Source: Enterobacter mori LMG 25706
GTDB lineage: Bacteria; Pseudomonadota; Gammaproteobacteria; Enterobacterales; Enterobacteriaceae
NCBI RefSeq assembly: GCF_000211415.1
Contig: NZ_GL890774.1
Coordinates: 170,677-213,061 of the forward strand
DNA: 42,385 nucleotides
Direction of reading: 5' to 3'
Translations under genes and position numbers: made by a program
The notes under the pieces: model-generated
Told to the model about the DNA's origin: nothing
Database searches by the model: none
Seen by the model: the letters and a program-made list of their open reading frames with translations, nothing else
Part shown: in pieces, positions 1-8,789 of the stretch
Position numbering within the stretch: position 1 is the first letter of the stretch
Layout: every line of letters starts with the position of its first letter

Positions 1-6
1 CCCTGG

Positions 7-27
7 CCCTCTCCCACAGGGAGAGGG
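7..27. repeat. CCCTCTCCC palindrome, copy 1
   Basis: Perfect inverted repeat: CCCTCTCCC, a 3-base loop, then GGGAGAGGG. The same arms recur at 87-107 and 20240-20262. It lies in the gap downstream of yabI. It looks like a dispersed enterobacterial intergenic palindrome and has no U-tract that would make it a good terminator. Confidence 0.7.
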
Positions 28-38
28 TACAAACATCA

Positions 39-62
39 AAAACGGCAACCCGTTGCCGTTTT
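39..62. terminator. Bidirectional Rho-independent terminator downstream of yabI
   Basis: A perfect 10-bp stem (AAAACGGCAA / TTGCCGTTTT) closes on a 4-base CCCG loop, with A-rich and T-rich flanks on both sides. It can therefore act on either strand. On the minus strand it lies about 55 bp past the yabI stop. In relatives thiQ converges on yabI from the other side, so a shared terminator is expected; that neighbour is outside the window. Confidence 0.75.
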
Positions 63-86
63 GCTTCTACCTTGTGCGCTCTGATG

Positions 87-107
87 CCCTCTCCCACCGG
101 GAGAGGG
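87..107. repeat. CCCTCTCCC palindrome, copy 2
   Basis: CCCTCTCCC-ACC-GGGAGAGGG, nearly identical to copy 1, about 80 bp away and immediately past the yabI stop codon. The two copies flank the true terminator at 39-62. Confidence 0.7.
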
Positions 108-115
108 AAAACATC

Positions 116-883
116 TTAACGGCTCACCACTTTTAATAAAATCTCGCCATACACCGGCATCAGCGGGTGGCGGATCAGCGCCACCAGCGCCACGACAGCC
201 ACACCCAGCGTCAGCGGGGCCAGCCAGAGCAGGCGAGTGCGCGGGAGATAACGCGTCAGGCGATCGACGTTGGCTTTCGCGCTGCGCCAAAGCCGCCAGC
301 AGAGCCAGACCGCCAGCCACAGCAGTACCGCCGTGCCCAGCAGCAGCCACTTAAACTCGCCGCTTTGCATTCCGTCAGGAATATCAATTGCCGCTCCGGC
401 CAGGATGCCGGGCAGGAAGTAAAACGGCGGCCAGAAGACACAGCCGATAATGTTCGGCACCACGAATTTCGCAACGGGCAGATCCAGCATCCCCGCCACC
501 ATTGGCACCAGCGGACGCGTTGGCCCGACAAAGCGGCCGACGAGGATGGTGAACATGCTGTGCTGATGCAGCGCGTGCTCGGTTTTATCCAGCAGCGCCT
601 TGTTCTTTTTCATAAATGACCAACGGTGCAGCGGCTTTTTAAAGCGCCAGCCCAGCCAGAAGGAGATCCAGTCGCCCAGCAAACAGCCGACGATACCGGC
701 CATCCATGCCTGCCAGAAATTAACCTCACCGCTGCCGATAAGTGCGCCAAGCCCCGCCATCATCACGGTGCCGGGCAGGATCAGCCCAACCAGCGCCAGC
801 GATTCCAGAAACGCCACCAGCGCCACGGCGATGAGCGAGTACATAACGGACTGGGTAATAAAGTGTTCCAGCAATGCCTGCAT
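116..883 (-). CDS. yabI: DedA-family inner-membrane protein YabI
   Basis: This is a 255-residue polytopic membrane protein, close to the 254 residues of E. coli YabI. A hydrophobic segment near residues 15-55 (VALVAFLESLALVGLILPG) is followed by the DedA/SNARE-associated signature near residues 115-135, which includes GRFVGPTRPLVP and AGML. Two more strongly hydrophobic segments lie near residues 180-200 and 220-240. DedA proteins support membrane homeostasis and proton-motive force, and some family members act as undecaprenyl-phosphate or phospholipid translocases; the exact substrate of YabI is not established. The gene lies downstream of araC on the same strand, 118 bp away, as in E. coli. 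The ATG at 881-883 gives the full family length. Confidence 0.93.
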   Translation of the reverse strand: MQALLEHFITQSVMYSLIAVALVAFLESLALVGLILPGTVMMAGLGALIGSGEVNFWQAWMAGIVGCLLGDWISFWLGWRFKKPLHRWSFMKKNKALLDKTEHALHQHSMFTILVGRFVGPTRPLVPMVAGMLDLPVAKFVVPNIIGCVFWPPFYFLPGILAGAAIDIPDGMQSGEFKWLLLGTAVLLWLAVWLCWRLWRSAKANVDRLTRYLPRTRLLWLAPLTLGVAVVALVALIRHPLMPVYGEILLKVVSR

Positions 884-1001
884 AACTATTCCGGTCAGAA
901 AACGAATCAGCGATTCTGCTTAGCGCCCCGCACCGCGTCAAGGCATCAATTGTCTGAATAGTTTACAAGATGCTCCTGAAGTTCACCTGAATGTTTACCG
1001 T

Positions 1002-1847
1002 TTATTCACATCCCGCACGGAATTCGCTCGGGCTGGCCCCGGTGCATTTTTTAAATACGCGAGAGAAATAGAGCTGATCTTCGAAGCCCACGTTGCGCCC
1101 CCCGGTGGCAATAGGCATTCGGGTGGTGCTGAGTAGCAGCTTCGCCTGGCTGATGCGCTGATCTTCGCGCCAGCTCAGCACGCTCACGCCAAGCTGCTGG
1201 CGGAACAGATGCGACAGGCGCGAAGGCGACAGGCAAACGTGCTGGGCGACGCTGGCAATATCAAACTGGCTGTCGGCCAGATGATCACTGATGTACTGGC
1301 AGGCGTCGCGGACGCGGTTATCCAGCGGCGGGTTAAGCGATTCATTGATCGCTTCCATCCGGCGCAGCAGCACCTGTTCAAGCAGGTTAATCGCCAGCAG
1401 TTCGGCGTAGCGTCCGCCCGCCTGTCCCGCCTCAATAATCTGGGCAAACAGCTCGCGAAACTGCGACAGATGCGCCTCATCCGGGCGATAAAAGCCGGTA
1501 TGCGCAAAAATGGCGGGCCACGAAAGCCCCTCCTGCCAATAGGCGCGCGGGCGGAAGTAGACCCACTGGTGATACCACTCTTTGGCATCCGGGTGGCGGC
1601 CGTAGTGGTGGATCTCCCCAGGCGGGAACAGCAGCATATCGCCGGGGCGGCAGATAAACTGCTGATCGCCGTTTTTGATGACCCCTTCACCGCGCACGGT
1701 GAGGTTCAAAATATACCCTTTCATTCCGAGCGGTCGGTCGACATAGAAATCGAGATAGCCCTCAGCCTCAATGGGCGTCAACCCTGCCACCAGGTGAGCA
1801 TTAAACGAGTAGCCCGGCAGCAGGGGATCATTTTGCGGTTCAGCCAT
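1002..1847 (-). CDS. araC: Arabinose operon regulator AraC
   Basis: AraC activates araBAD when L-arabinose is bound and represses by looping DNA when it is not. I start it at ATG 1847 ([14 protein letters not shown]), 12 codons inside the longest frame, because this matches the family start and has GGGAG about 10 bases upstream. The protein is 281 residues, like Salmonella AraC; E. coli has 11 more at the C-terminus. The cupin arabinose-binding and dimerisation domain spans about residues 1-170 ([26 protein letters not shown]). The two helix-turn-helix motifs lie at about 196-217 ([17 protein letters not shown]) and 245-265. Residue 249 is Gly (codon 1101-1103) where E. coli has Val, the conserved hydrophobic position before the G-R-N-V-G-F turn. 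That may weaken DNA binding or may be a base-call error. Confidence 0.96.
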   Translation of the reverse strand: MAEPQNDPLLPGYSFNAHLVAGLTPIEAEGYLDFYVDRPLGMKGYILNLTVRGEGVIKNGDQQFICRPGDMLLFPPGEIHHYGRHPDAKEWYHQWVYFRPRAYWQEGLSWPAIFAHTGFYRPDEAHLSQFRELFAQIIEAGQAGGRYAELLAINLLEQVLLRRMEAINESLNPPLDNRVRDACQYISDHLADSQFDIASVAQHVCLSPSRLSHLFRQQLGVSVLSWREDQRISQAKLLLSTTRMPIATGGRNVGFEDQLYFSRVFKKCTGASPSEFRAGCE

Positions 1848-1874
1848 AATTTCAATACTCCCAACGGTCCTGAA

Positions 1875-1892
1875 GGAAACCAATTGTCCATA
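1875..1892. promoter_or_regulatory. araO2: araO2 distal AraC half-site
   Basis: GGAAACCAATTGTCCATA matches the E. coli araO2 sequence at 17 of 18 positions. It sits in the araC leader, upstream of the araC start. Its centre is about 211 bp from the centre of the araI1 candidate, the spacing needed in E. coli for the repressive O2-I1 loop. Confidence 0.85.
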
Positions 1893-2020
1893 TCGTTAAA
1901 AGCAGTATAAAAATGGCCCGCAAAAAGATCCAAAAAGCATTATGTCTCTTTTACGTCCGCCATGTTTCAGCCTTTCTCTCTGATTTCTCCGCCAGTATGA
2001 GCAGATAAGCAGTAACAAAA

Positions 2021-2054
2021 GTGTCTATAAGCGCGGCAGAAATGTCCACATTGA
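2021..2054. promoter_or_regulatory. araO1: araO1 operator (AraC autoregulation)
   Basis: The stretch beginning GTGTCTATAA and ending TGTCCACATTGA is nearly identical to E. coli araO1L-O1R. In E. coli AraC bound here represses the araC promoter, which reads leftward from this region. Confidence 0.75.
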
Positions 2055-2076
2055 ATATTTGCACGGCGTCACACTT
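2055..2076. promoter_or_regulatory. CRP-cAMP site of the ara control region
   Basis: TTTGCACGGCGTCACACT contains the TTGCA-N5-TCACA arrangement of the E. coli araBAD CRP site at the equivalent place between araO1 and araI1. It implies catabolite control of both araBAD and araC. Confidence 0.8.
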
Positions 2077-2086
2077 TCAATCGTAA

Positions 2087-2120
2087 CAGCAATTTAGTCC
2101 ATAAGATTAGCGGATCCTGC
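2087..2120 (+). promoter_or_regulatory. araI1-araI2 activator half-sites
   Basis: araI1 is CAGCAATTTAGTCCATA (2087-2103) and araI2 is AGATTAGCGGATCCTGC (2104-2120). Both closely match the E. coli half-sites and are arranged as direct repeats. I2 abuts the -35 hexamer at 2121, consistent with activation by AraC occupying I1 and I2 when arabinose is present. Confidence 0.85.
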
Positions 2121-2150
2121 CTGACGATTTTCGCCCCCAGTCTCTAATGT
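2121..2150 (+). promoter_or_regulatory. araBAD promoter core
   Basis: The -35 is CTGACG (2121-2126) and the -10 is TAATGT (2145-2150), with an 18-bp spacer as in E. coli pBAD. The poor -35 explains dependence on AraC at araI2. Confidence 0.8.
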
Positions 2151-2183
2151 TCTTCCATACCTGTTTTTTGATGGAGCAACACC

Positions 2184-3893
2184 ATGGCAATTGCGATTGG
2201 CCTCGATTTTGGCAGCGATTCGGTTCGCGCGCTGGCAGTGGACTGTACGTCCGGCCAGGAGATAGCAACCAGCGTTGAGTGGTACCCGCGCTGGCAAGAG
2301 GGGCGCTACTGCGATGCGCCAAACAACCAGTTCCGCCACCACCCGCGTGACTATATCGAGTCGATGGAAGCGGCAATCAAAACCGTCCTGGCTGAACTGA
2401 CGGACGCCCAGCGGGCGGAGATTGTCGGGATTGGCGTCGACAGCACCGGCTCAACGCCTGCCCCGGTGGATGCCGAAGGCCGCGTGCTGGCGCTGCGCCC
2501 GGAGTTCGCCGACAACCCGAACGCCATGTTCGTGCTGTGGAAAGACCACACCGCCGTGGAAGAGGCTGAAGCCATCACGCGCCTGTGCCATCAGCCAGGC
2601 AAAACCGACTACTCGCGCTACATCGGCGGGATTTATTCCAGTGAATGGTTCTGGGCCAAGATCCTCCACGTTCCCCGCGCCGACGCCTCCGTTGCGCCGG
2701 CAGCCGCATCGTGGATTGAGCTGTGCGACTGGGTGCCTGCCCTGCTCTCCGGCACCACGCGTCCACAGGATATCCGCCGCGGCCGCTGCAGCGCCGGGCA
2801 TAAATCGTTATGGCATGAAAGCTGGGGCGGCCTGCCTCCAGCCGCGTTCTTCGATGAGCTCGACCCGATTATCAACAAGAACCTGACATATCCGCTGTTT
2901 ACCGACACCTTTACCGCCGATATTCCGGTCGGCACGCTCTGCGAAGAGTGGGCGAAACGTCTGGGCCTGCCGCAGAACGTGGCGATCTCCGGCGGTGCCT
3001 TTGACTGCCATATGGGCGCCGTGGGCGCAGGTGCACAGCCTAATACGCTGGTGAAAGTTATCGGCACCTCCACCTGCGACATTCTGACGGCGGATAAAGC
3101 CACCGTCGGCGACCGCGCGGTGAAGGGCATCTGCGGCCAGGTTGACGGCAGCGTGGTGCCGGACTTTATCGGCCTCGAAGCCGGTCAGTCCGCGTTTGGC
3201 GATATCTACGCCTGGTTTGGCCGCGTGCTGGGCTGGCCGCTGGACCAGCTGGCGGCGGCGCATCCTGAACTGAAAACCCAGATAGCCGACAGCAAAAAGC
3301 AGCTTCTGCCGCAGCTCACCGAAGCCTGGGCGAAAAATCCCTCACTCGATCACCTCCCGGTGGTGCTGGCCTGGTTTAACGGTCGTCGCACGCCGTTCGC
3401 CAACCAGCGTCTGAAAGGGGTGATCGCGGATCTCAACCTGGCAACCGACGCGCCTGCGTTGTTCGGCGGCCTGATTGCCGCAACGGCCTTCGGCGCCCGC
3501 GCCATTATGGAGTGCTTTACCGAGCAGGGCATCGACGTGGACAACGTGATGGCGCTGGGCGGCATCGCCCGTAAAAACCCGGTGATCATGCAGGCCTGCT
3601 GCGACGTGCTGAACCGTCCGCTGCAGATTGTAGCCTCCGATCAATGCTGTGCCCTGGGCGCGGCGATTTTTGCCGCCGTGGCCGCAGGCGTCCATGCCGA
3701 CATCCCGACCGCGCAGCAGCATATGGCGAGTGCCGTCGAAAACACTCTTCAGCCGCGTGCCCAGCAGGCGCAACGCTTCGAGCAGCTTTATCAGCGCTAC
3801 CAGCAATGGGCAAAAAGCGCCGAACTTCACTATCTCCCTGTCGCCGCCCCGGCTAAAAGCACCGCGGACACTACGGCAACCCTGACCCATTAA
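2184..3893 (+). CDS. araB: L-ribulokinase AraB
   Basis: AraB phosphorylates L-ribulose with ATP to L-ribulose 5-phosphate, the second step of arabinose catabolism. The protein has 569 residues; E. coli AraB has 566. It is an FGGY-family carbohydrate kinase with the N-terminal phosphate loop [15 protein letters not shown] (about residues 6-20), [13 protein letters not shown] near 90, and the C-terminal ATP-binding lobe including IGTSTCDI and the G-A-I-F-A region. It is first in the arabinose-induced operon, 34 bp after the -10. The start has GGAG eight bases upstream (ATGGAGCAACACC). araA begins 10 bp after its stop. Confidence 0.97.
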   Translation: MAIAIGLDFGSDSVRALAVDCTSGQEIATSVEWYPRWQEGRYCDAPNNQFRHHPRDYIESMEAAIKTVLAELTDAQRAEIVGIGVDSTGSTPAPVDAEGRVLALRPEFADNPNAMFVLWKDHTAVEEAEAITRLCHQPGKTDYSRYIGGIYSSEWFWAKILHVPRADASVAPAAASWIELCDWVPALLSGTTRPQDIRRGRCSAGHKSLWHESWGGLPPAAFFDELDPIINKNLTYPLFTDTFTADIPVGTLCEEWAKRLGLPQNVAISGGAFDCHMGAVGAGAQPNTLVKVIGTSTCDILTADKATVGDRAVKGICGQVDGSVVPDFIGLEAGQSAFGDIYAWFGRVLGWPLDQLAAAHPELKTQIADSKKQLLPQLTEAWAKNPSLDHLPVVLAWFNGRRTPFANQRLKGVIADLNLATDAPALFGGLIAATAFGARAIMECFTEQGIDVDNVMALGGIARKNPVIMQACCDVLNRPLQIVASDQCCALGAAIFAAVAAGVHADIPTAQQHMASAVENTLQPRAQQAQRFEQLYQRYQQWAKSAELHYLPVAAPAKSTADTTATLTH

Positions 3894-3903
3894 GGACACG
3901 ATG

Positions 3904-5406
3904 ATGACCATTTTTAATAACTATGAAGTGTGGTTTGTGATTGGCAGCCAGCATCTGTACGGACCGGAAGCGCTGCAGCAGGTGACGAAACATGCGGAGC
4001 ACGTGGTTAACGCGCTGAACGCGGAAGCTAAACTGCCGTGCAAACTGGTGCTGAAACCGCTGGGCACCACGCCGGACGAAATCACTCACATCTGCCGCGA
4101 CGCCAACTACGACGATAAATGCGCCGGTCTGGTGGTGTGGCTGCACACCTTCTCGCCAGCAAAAATGTGGATCAACGGTCTGTCTATCCTCAACAAACCG
4201 CTGCTGCAGTTCCATACCCAGTTCAACGCCTCCCTGCCGTGGGACAGCATCGACATGGACTTTATGAACCTGAACCAGACCGCGCACGGCGGCCGCGAGT
4301 TCGGCTTCATCGGCGCGCGTATGCGTCAGCAGCACGCGGTGGTCACCGGCCACTGGCAGGATGGCAAGGCGCAACAACGTATCGGCTCCTGGATGCGTCA
4401 GGCGGTCTCTAAGCAGGACACCCGCCACCTGAAAGTGGTGCGTTTTGGTGACACCATGCGTGAAGTTGCGGTCACCGACGGCGATAAAGTGGCCGCGCAG
4501 ATCAAGTTTGGTTTCTCCGTGAATACCTGGGCCGTGGGCGACCTGGTGCAGGTGGTAAATGAAATCAGCGATGGCGACGTAAGCGCGCTGGTGGACGAGT
4601 ACGAAAGCAGCTACCGCCTGACGCCTGCGGCACAAATCAACGGCGACAAGCGCCAGAACGTGCTGGACGCGGCGCGCATCGAGCTGGGCATGAAGCGCTT
4701 CCTGGAACAGGGCGGCTTCCACGCGTTTACCACCACCTTTGAAGACCTCCACGGCCTGAAACAGCTGCCGGGTCTGGCGGTACAACGTCTGATGCAACAG
4801 GGCTACGGCTTTGCGGGCGAAGGCGACTGGAAAACTGCCGCTCTGCTTCGCATCATGAAGGTGATGTCGACCGGTCTGCAGGGCGGCACCTCCTTTATGG
4901 AGGACTACACCTACCACTTCGAAAACGGCAACGACCTGGTGCTCGGCTCCCACATGCTGGAAGTGTGTCCAACAATCGCCGTCGAAGAGAAACCGATCCT
5001 CGACGTGCAGTATCTCGGCATCGGTGGTAAAGCCGATCCAGCGCGTCTGATCTTCAACACCCGCACCGGCCCGGCCATCAACGCCAGCCTGATCGACCTC
5101 GGCGATCGTTTCCGCCTGCTGGTGAACTGCGTCGATGCGGTTGAAACCCCACATTCTCTGCCGAAACTGCCGGTCGCCAACGCCCTGTGGAAAGCACAGC
5201 CTGACCTGCCAACCGCCTCAGAGGCCTGGATCCTGGCCGGCGGCGCGCACCATACGGTGTTCAGCCACGCGCTGGATCTGAACGATATGCGTCAGTTTGC
5301 GGAACTGCACGATATCGAACTGACCGTCATTGATAACGATACCCGCCTGCCCGCCTTCAAGGACGCGCTGCGCTGGAACGAAGTCTATTACGGTTCAAAA
5401 CGCTAA
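3904..5406 (+). CDS. araA: L-arabinose isomerase AraA
   Basis: AraA converts L-arabinose to L-ribulose, the first catabolic step, in a manganese-dependent cytoplasmic oligomer. The 500-residue product is collinear with E. coli AraA from [16 protein letters not shown] onward. Regions carrying the metal ligands are present: the EGDWKT segment, the MEDYTY segment, the GSHMLEVCP histidine and the [10 protein letters not shown] histidine near the C-terminus. Two ATGs are adjacent (3901 and 3904). I chose the second because it gives the E. coli N-terminus and better spacing from the AAGGA at the araB stop; 3901 would add one Met. A REP pair follows before araD. Confidence 0.97.
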   Translation: MTIFNNYEVWFVIGSQHLYGPEALQQVTKHAEHVVNALNAEAKLPCKLVLKPLGTTPDEITHICRDANYDDKCAGLVVWLHTFSPAKMWINGLSILNKPLLQFHTQFNASLPWDSIDMDFMNLNQTAHGGREFGFIGARMRQQHAVVTGHWQDGKAQQRIGSWMRQAVSKQDTRHLKVVRFGDTMREVAVTDGDKVAAQIKFGFSVNTWAVGDLVQVVNEISDGDVSALVDEYESSYRLTPAAQINGDKRQNVLDAARIELGMKRFLEQGGFHAFTTTFEDLHGLKQLPGLAVQRLMQQGYGFAGEGDWKTAALLRIMKVMSTGLQGGTSFMEDYTYHFENGNDLVLGSHMLEVCPTIAVEEKPILDVQYLGIGGKADPARLIFNTRTGPAINASLIDLGDRFRLLVNCVDAVETPHSLPKLPVANALWKAQPDLPTASEAWILAGGAHHTVFSHALDLNDMRQFAELHDIELTVIDNDTRLPAFKDALRWNEVYYGSKR

Positions 5407-5415
5407 GCCCTGAAT

Positions 5416-5481
5416 GCCCGGTGGCACTGCGTTTACCGGGCCTACGGCTCCGTAGGCCGGATAAGCGAAGCGCCATCCGGC
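5416..5481. repeat. BIME (two REP units) between araA and araD
   Basis: REP unit 1 (5416-5441) starts GCCCGGTGGC and ends TTTACCGGGC. REP unit 2 (5456-5481) starts GCCGGATAAG and ends GCCATCCGGC. A perfect hairpin, CCTACGG-CT-CCGTAGG (5441-5456), joins them. The element ends one base before the araD Shine-Dalgarno. In other enterics such intergenic repeats bind DNA gyrase, IHF or stabilise upstream mRNA; here it may separate araA from araD message levels. Confidence 0.85.
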
Positions 5482-5492
5482 AGGAGACTATA

Positions 5493-6188
5493 ATGTTAGA
5501 CGATCTCAAACGTCAGGTGCTCGAAGCCAACCTGGCGCTGCCGAAACATAACCTGGTGACCCTGACCTGGGGCAACGTCAGCGCCGCTGACCGGGAAAAA
5601 GGCGTGTTCGTGATCAAGCCTTCCGGCGTGGATTACGCGGTAATGACCGCAGAAGACATGGTGGTGGTCAGTATCGAAACGGGTGAAGTGGTGGAAGGCA
5701 GCAAAAAGCCCTCCTCCGACACGCCCACCCACCGCCTGCTGTATCAGGCATTCCCGACCATCGGCGGCATTGTGCATACCCATTCGCGCCATGCCACTAT
5801 TTGGGCGCAGGCGGGCCAGTCCATCCCGGCGACCGGCACCACCCACGCGGACTACTTCTACGGCACCATTCCCTGCACGCGCCTGATGACCGATGCGGAG
5901 ATTAACGGTGAGTACGAGTGGGAAACGGGTAACGTGATTGTTGAAACCTTCGAAAAACAGGGTATCGACGCGGCGCAAATGCCCGGCGTGCTGGTGCACT
6001 CCCACGGCCCGTTTGCCTGGGGTAAAAACGCGGAAGACGCGGTGCATAACGCCATCGTGCTCGAAGAGGTCGCCTATATGGGGATCTTCTGTCGACAGCT
6101 GGCACCGCAGTTGCCGGACATGCAGCAGACCCTGCTCGATAAGCATTATCTGCGCAAGCACGGCGCGAAAGCGTATTACGGGCAGTAG
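5493..6188 (+). CDS. araD: L-ribulose-5-phosphate 4-epimerase AraD
   Basis: AraD epimerises L-ribulose 5-phosphate to D-xylulose 5-phosphate, delivering arabinose carbon to the pentose phosphate pathway. It is a class II aldolase-fold zinc enzyme. At 231 residues it matches E. coli exactly, and the functional residues fall at the same numbers: Asp76, zinc ligands His95, His97 and His171, Asp120 and Tyr229. I start at ATG 5493 ([14 protein letters not shown]), preceded by AGGAG at 5482-5486. The reading frame stays open upstream to 5421, but those 24 codons run through the REP element and do not resemble AraD. Confidence 0.97.
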   Translation: MLDDLKRQVLEANLALPKHNLVTLTWGNVSAADREKGVFVIKPSGVDYAVMTAEDMVVVSIETGEVVEGSKKPSSDTPTHRLLYQAFPTIGGIVHTHSRHATIWAQAGQSIPATGTTHADYFYGTIPCTRLMTDAEINGEYEWETGNVIVETFEKQGIDAAQMPGVLVHSHGPFAWGKNAEDAVHNAIVLEEVAYMGIFCRQLAPQLPDMQQTLLDKHYLRKHGAKAYYGQ

Positions 6189-6195
6189 CTTGTAG

Positions 6196-6221
6196 GCCGG
6201 ATAAGCGCAGCGTCATCCGGC
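6196..6221. repeat. REP element downstream of araD
   Basis: A 26-bp palindromic unit starting GCCGGATAAG and ending GTCATCCGGC, differing from REP unit 2 at 5456-5481 by only two bases. It lies 7 bp past the araD stop, a typical place for a REP that protects the 3' end of an operon message. Confidence 0.85.
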
Positions 6222-6231
6222 AAAACAGACA

Positions 6232-6247
6232 CTGTATAAAACCCCAG
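6232..6247 (+). promoter_or_regulatory. LexA (SOS) box of polB
   Basis: CTGTATAAAACCCCAG fits CTG-N10-CAG and aligns with the known E. coli polB (dinA) SOS box. The last four bases are CCAG where E. coli has ACAG, so the right half-site is slightly weaker. It lies just upstream of a perfect TATAAT at 6268-6273, over the probable -35 region. Confidence 0.75.
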
Positions 6248-6267
6248 CAAACCCACCTCAACCAGGC

Positions 6268-6273
6268 TATAAT
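6268..6273 (+). promoter_or_regulatory. polB promoter -10 element
   Basis: A consensus TATAAT lies 31 bp upstream of the polB GTG. Its -35 region (around 6245-6250) is poor and partly covered by the LexA box. The -10 is in the loop of an 8-bp inverted repeat (AACCAGGC / GCCTGGTT). Confidence 0.6.
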
Positions 6274-6304
6274 CAGGCCTGGTTTTGTTTTCTGGGATAA
6301 CAGC

Positions 6305-8662
6305 GTGGCGCAGGCGCAAGAAGGCTTTTTACTGACCCGACACTGGCGGGATACCCCTCAGGGCACCGAGGTCGCGTTCTGGCTGGCGACGGACAATGGC
6401 CCGCTGCAGGTTGTGCTGCCGCCGCAGGAATCCGTGGCTTTTATCCCAGAGCCTCACGTCGAAAAAGTGAAACAGCTACTGCGCGGAGAAAACGGCTGGC
6501 GTTTGACGCCGCTTGAACTGAAAGATTTCCATCGTCAGCCGGTCTTCGGCCTTTACTGCCGCGCCCATCGTCAATTAATGCGCTACGAAAAGCTGCTCCG
6601 CGAAGCGGGCGTGACGCTTTACGAAGCGGATATCCGCCCACCAGAACGCTTTCTGATGGAGCGGTTCATTACCGCCCCTGTCTGGGTTGATGGCATCGAA
6701 CAAAACGGCAGCGTCGTGAATGCTCGCCTGAAACCTAACCCACACTATCGCCCGCCGCTGAAGTGGGCCTCCCTGGATATCGAAACCACCCGCCACGGCG
6801 AGCTTTACTGCATTGGCCTGGAAGGCTGCGGCGATCGGGTTGTCTATATGCTCGGGCCTCCGAATGGCGATGCGTCCGCGCTGGATTTCCGGCTTGAGTA
6901 CGTCAACAGCCGCCCGCAGCTACTGGAGAAGCTTAACGAGTGGTTTGCCGACTATGATCCCGATGTTCTGATCGGCTGGAACGTGGTGCAGTTTGACCTG
7001 CGCGTGCTGCAGAAACACGCCGAGCGCTACCGCATCCCGCTGATGCTGGGGCGCGGAAACAGCGAGCTGGAATGGCGCGAGCACGGTTTTAAGAACGGTG
7101 TTTTCTTTGCACAGGCTAACGGTCGCCTGATTATTGACGGCATCGAGGCGCTTAAGTCCGCCTTCTGGAACTTCTCTTCATTCTCCCTTGAAGCGGTCGC
7201 ACAGGAGCTGCTTGGCGAAGGCAAATCCATCGACAATCCCTGGGACCGAATGGACGAGATCGACCGGCGCTTTAACGAAGACAAACCGGCGCTCGCCACC
7301 TATAACCTGAAAGACTGCGAGCTGGTGACGCAGATTTTCCACAAAACCGAGATCATGCCGTTCCTGCTGGAGCGCGCGACGGTGAACGGACTTGCGGCTG
7401 ACAGACACGGCGGCTCCGTGGCGGCCTTTAGTCACCTCTATTTTCCGCGAATGCACCGGGCAGGGTACGTTGCCCCCAACCTGGGGGACGTGCCGCCGCA
7501 GGCCAGTCCCGGCGGATACGTGATGGACTCCCGGCCAGGATTGTATGACTCGGTGCTGGTGCTGGATTACAAAAGCCTCTACCCGTCGATTATCCGCACC
7601 TTCCTGATCGATCCCGTCGGGTTGGTTGAGGGCATGGCGCAGCCGGACGATGAACACAGCACCGAAGGCTTCCTCGGCGCACGCTTCTCGCGGGAAAAAC
7701 ACTGTCTGCCTGAAATCGTGGGCAACATCTGGCACGGCCGCGATGAGGCCAAGCGCCACGGCAATAAGCCCCTTTCTCAGGCGCTGAAAATCATCATGAA
7801 CGCCTTTTACGGCGTGCTGGGCACCAGCGCCTGCCGCTTCTTCGACCCGCGACTGGCCTCCTCCATCACAATGCGCGGACACGAGATTATGCGCCAGACC
7901 AAAGCGCTGATTGAATCCCGGGGCTATGACGTTATTTATGGCGACACGGACTCCACCTTTGTGTGGTTGAAAGGCGCGCACTCAGAAGGCGACGCTGCCC
8001 GCATCGGCAAAGAGCTTGTGGCCTTTGTGAACGACTGGTGGGGCAAACATTTGCAAAAAGAGCGGTTAACCAGCGCGCTGGAGCTGGAGTTTGAAACCCA
8101 TTTTGCCCGCTTTTTAATGCCCACCATTCGCGGCACCGATCAGGGCAGCAAGAAGCGCTACGCCGGGCTGATTCAGGAGGGCGACGCGCAGCGGATGGTC
8201 TTTAAAGGGCTGGAGACGGTGCGCACCGACTGGACGCCGCTGGCGCAGCAGTTCCAGCAAACCCTCTACCTGCGGGTGTTCCGCAATGAGCCGTATCAGG
8301 ACTACATCCGCGAAACCATCGCCAGCCTGATGGCGGGCGAACTTGACGCCCAGCTGGTGTATCGCAAGCGCCTGCGCCGCCCGCTGGCGGAGTATCAGCG
8401 TAATGTGCCGCCCCATGTGCGCGCCGCACGACTGGCGGATGAAGAGAACGTGCGGCGGGGCCGCGCGCCGCAGTATCAAAACCGTGGCACAATCAAATAT
8501 GTCTGGACCACCAGCGGCCCGGAACCGGTTGATTACCAGCAATCGCCGCTCGATTACGATCACTATCTGACGCGCCAGCTTCAGCCGGTCGCGGAGGGAA
8601 TTTTGCCCTTCATCAATGATGATTTTGCTACACTAGTGACAGGGCAACTTGGCCTATTTTGA
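6305..8662 (+). CDS. polB: DNA polymerase II PolB
   Basis: PolB is the SOS-induced family-B polymerase used in translesion synthesis and replication restart. It has 785 residues; E. coli has 783. The 3'-5' exonuclease Exo I motif is SLDIETT (about residue 155). The polymerase motif A is [10 protein letters not shown], motif B includes [12 protein letters not shown], and motif C is YGDTDS, which carries the catalytic aspartates. All are intact, so the enzyme should polymerise and proofread. The start is GTG at 6305, as in E. coli. The gene follows araD on the same strand but has its own LexA-controlled promoter. Confidence 0.97.
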   Translation: MAQAQEGFLLTRHWRDTPQGTEVAFWLATDNGPLQVVLPPQESVAFIPEPHVEKVKQLLRGENGWRLTPLELKDFHRQPVFGLYCRAHRQLMRYEKLLREAGVTLYEADIRPPERFLMERFITAPVWVDGIEQNGSVVNARLKPNPHYRPPLKWASLDIETTRHGELYCIGLEGCGDRVVYMLGPPNGDASALDFRLEYVNSRPQLLEKLNEWFADYDPDVLIGWNVVQFDLRVLQKHAERYRIPLMLGRGNSELEWREHGFKNGVFFAQANGRLIIDGIEALKSAFWNFSSFSLEAVAQELLGEGKSIDNPWDRMDEIDRRFNEDKPALATYNLKDCELVTQIFHKTEIMPFLLERATVNGLAADRHGGSVAAFSHLYFPRMHRAGYVAPNLGDVPPQASPGGYVMDSRPGLYDSVLVLDYKSLYPSIIRTFLIDPVGLVEGMAQPDDEHSTEGFLGARFSREKHCLPEIVGNIWHGRDEAKRHGNKPLSQALKIIMNAFYGVLGTSACRFFDPRLASSITMRGHEIMRQTKALIESRGYDVIYGDTDSTFVWLKGAHSEGDAARIGKELVAFVNDWWGKHLQKERLTSALELEFETHFARFLMPTIRGTDQGSKKRYAGLIQEGDAQRMVFKGLETVRTDWTPLAQQFQQTLYLRVFRNEPYQDYIRETIASLMAGELDAQLVYRKRLRRPLAEYQRNVPPHVRAARLADEENVRRGRAPQYQNRGTIKYVWTTSGPEPVDYQQSPLDYDHYLTRQLQPVAEGILPFINDDFATLVTGQLGLF

Positions 8663-8729
8663 CGCGTGACGAAATGGCTGCCATCCAGTACCATAGCGCC
8701 CTTTCCATTCCCGGACCCATTTTTCGATG

Positions 8730-8746
8730 ACCGTCTTTTTGACGGT
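8730..8746. other. Short hairpin between polB and rapA
   Basis: ACCGTC-TTTTT-GACGGT forms a 6-bp stem in the 127-bp polB-rapA gap. No U-tract follows, so it is at best a weak terminator. The rest of the gap probably holds the rapA promoter, but I could not assign hexamers with confidence. Confidence 0.35.
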
Positions 8747-8789
8747 GGTTGAACTATTGCCTGCAATTAAAGATTAGAGCCGAACAACT

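Noticed and set aside
5421..5492. N-terminally extended araD from 5421
   Set aside because: The extra 24 codons translate the REP element and would lack a Shine-Dalgarno; the ATG at 5493 has an ideal site and the exact family length.
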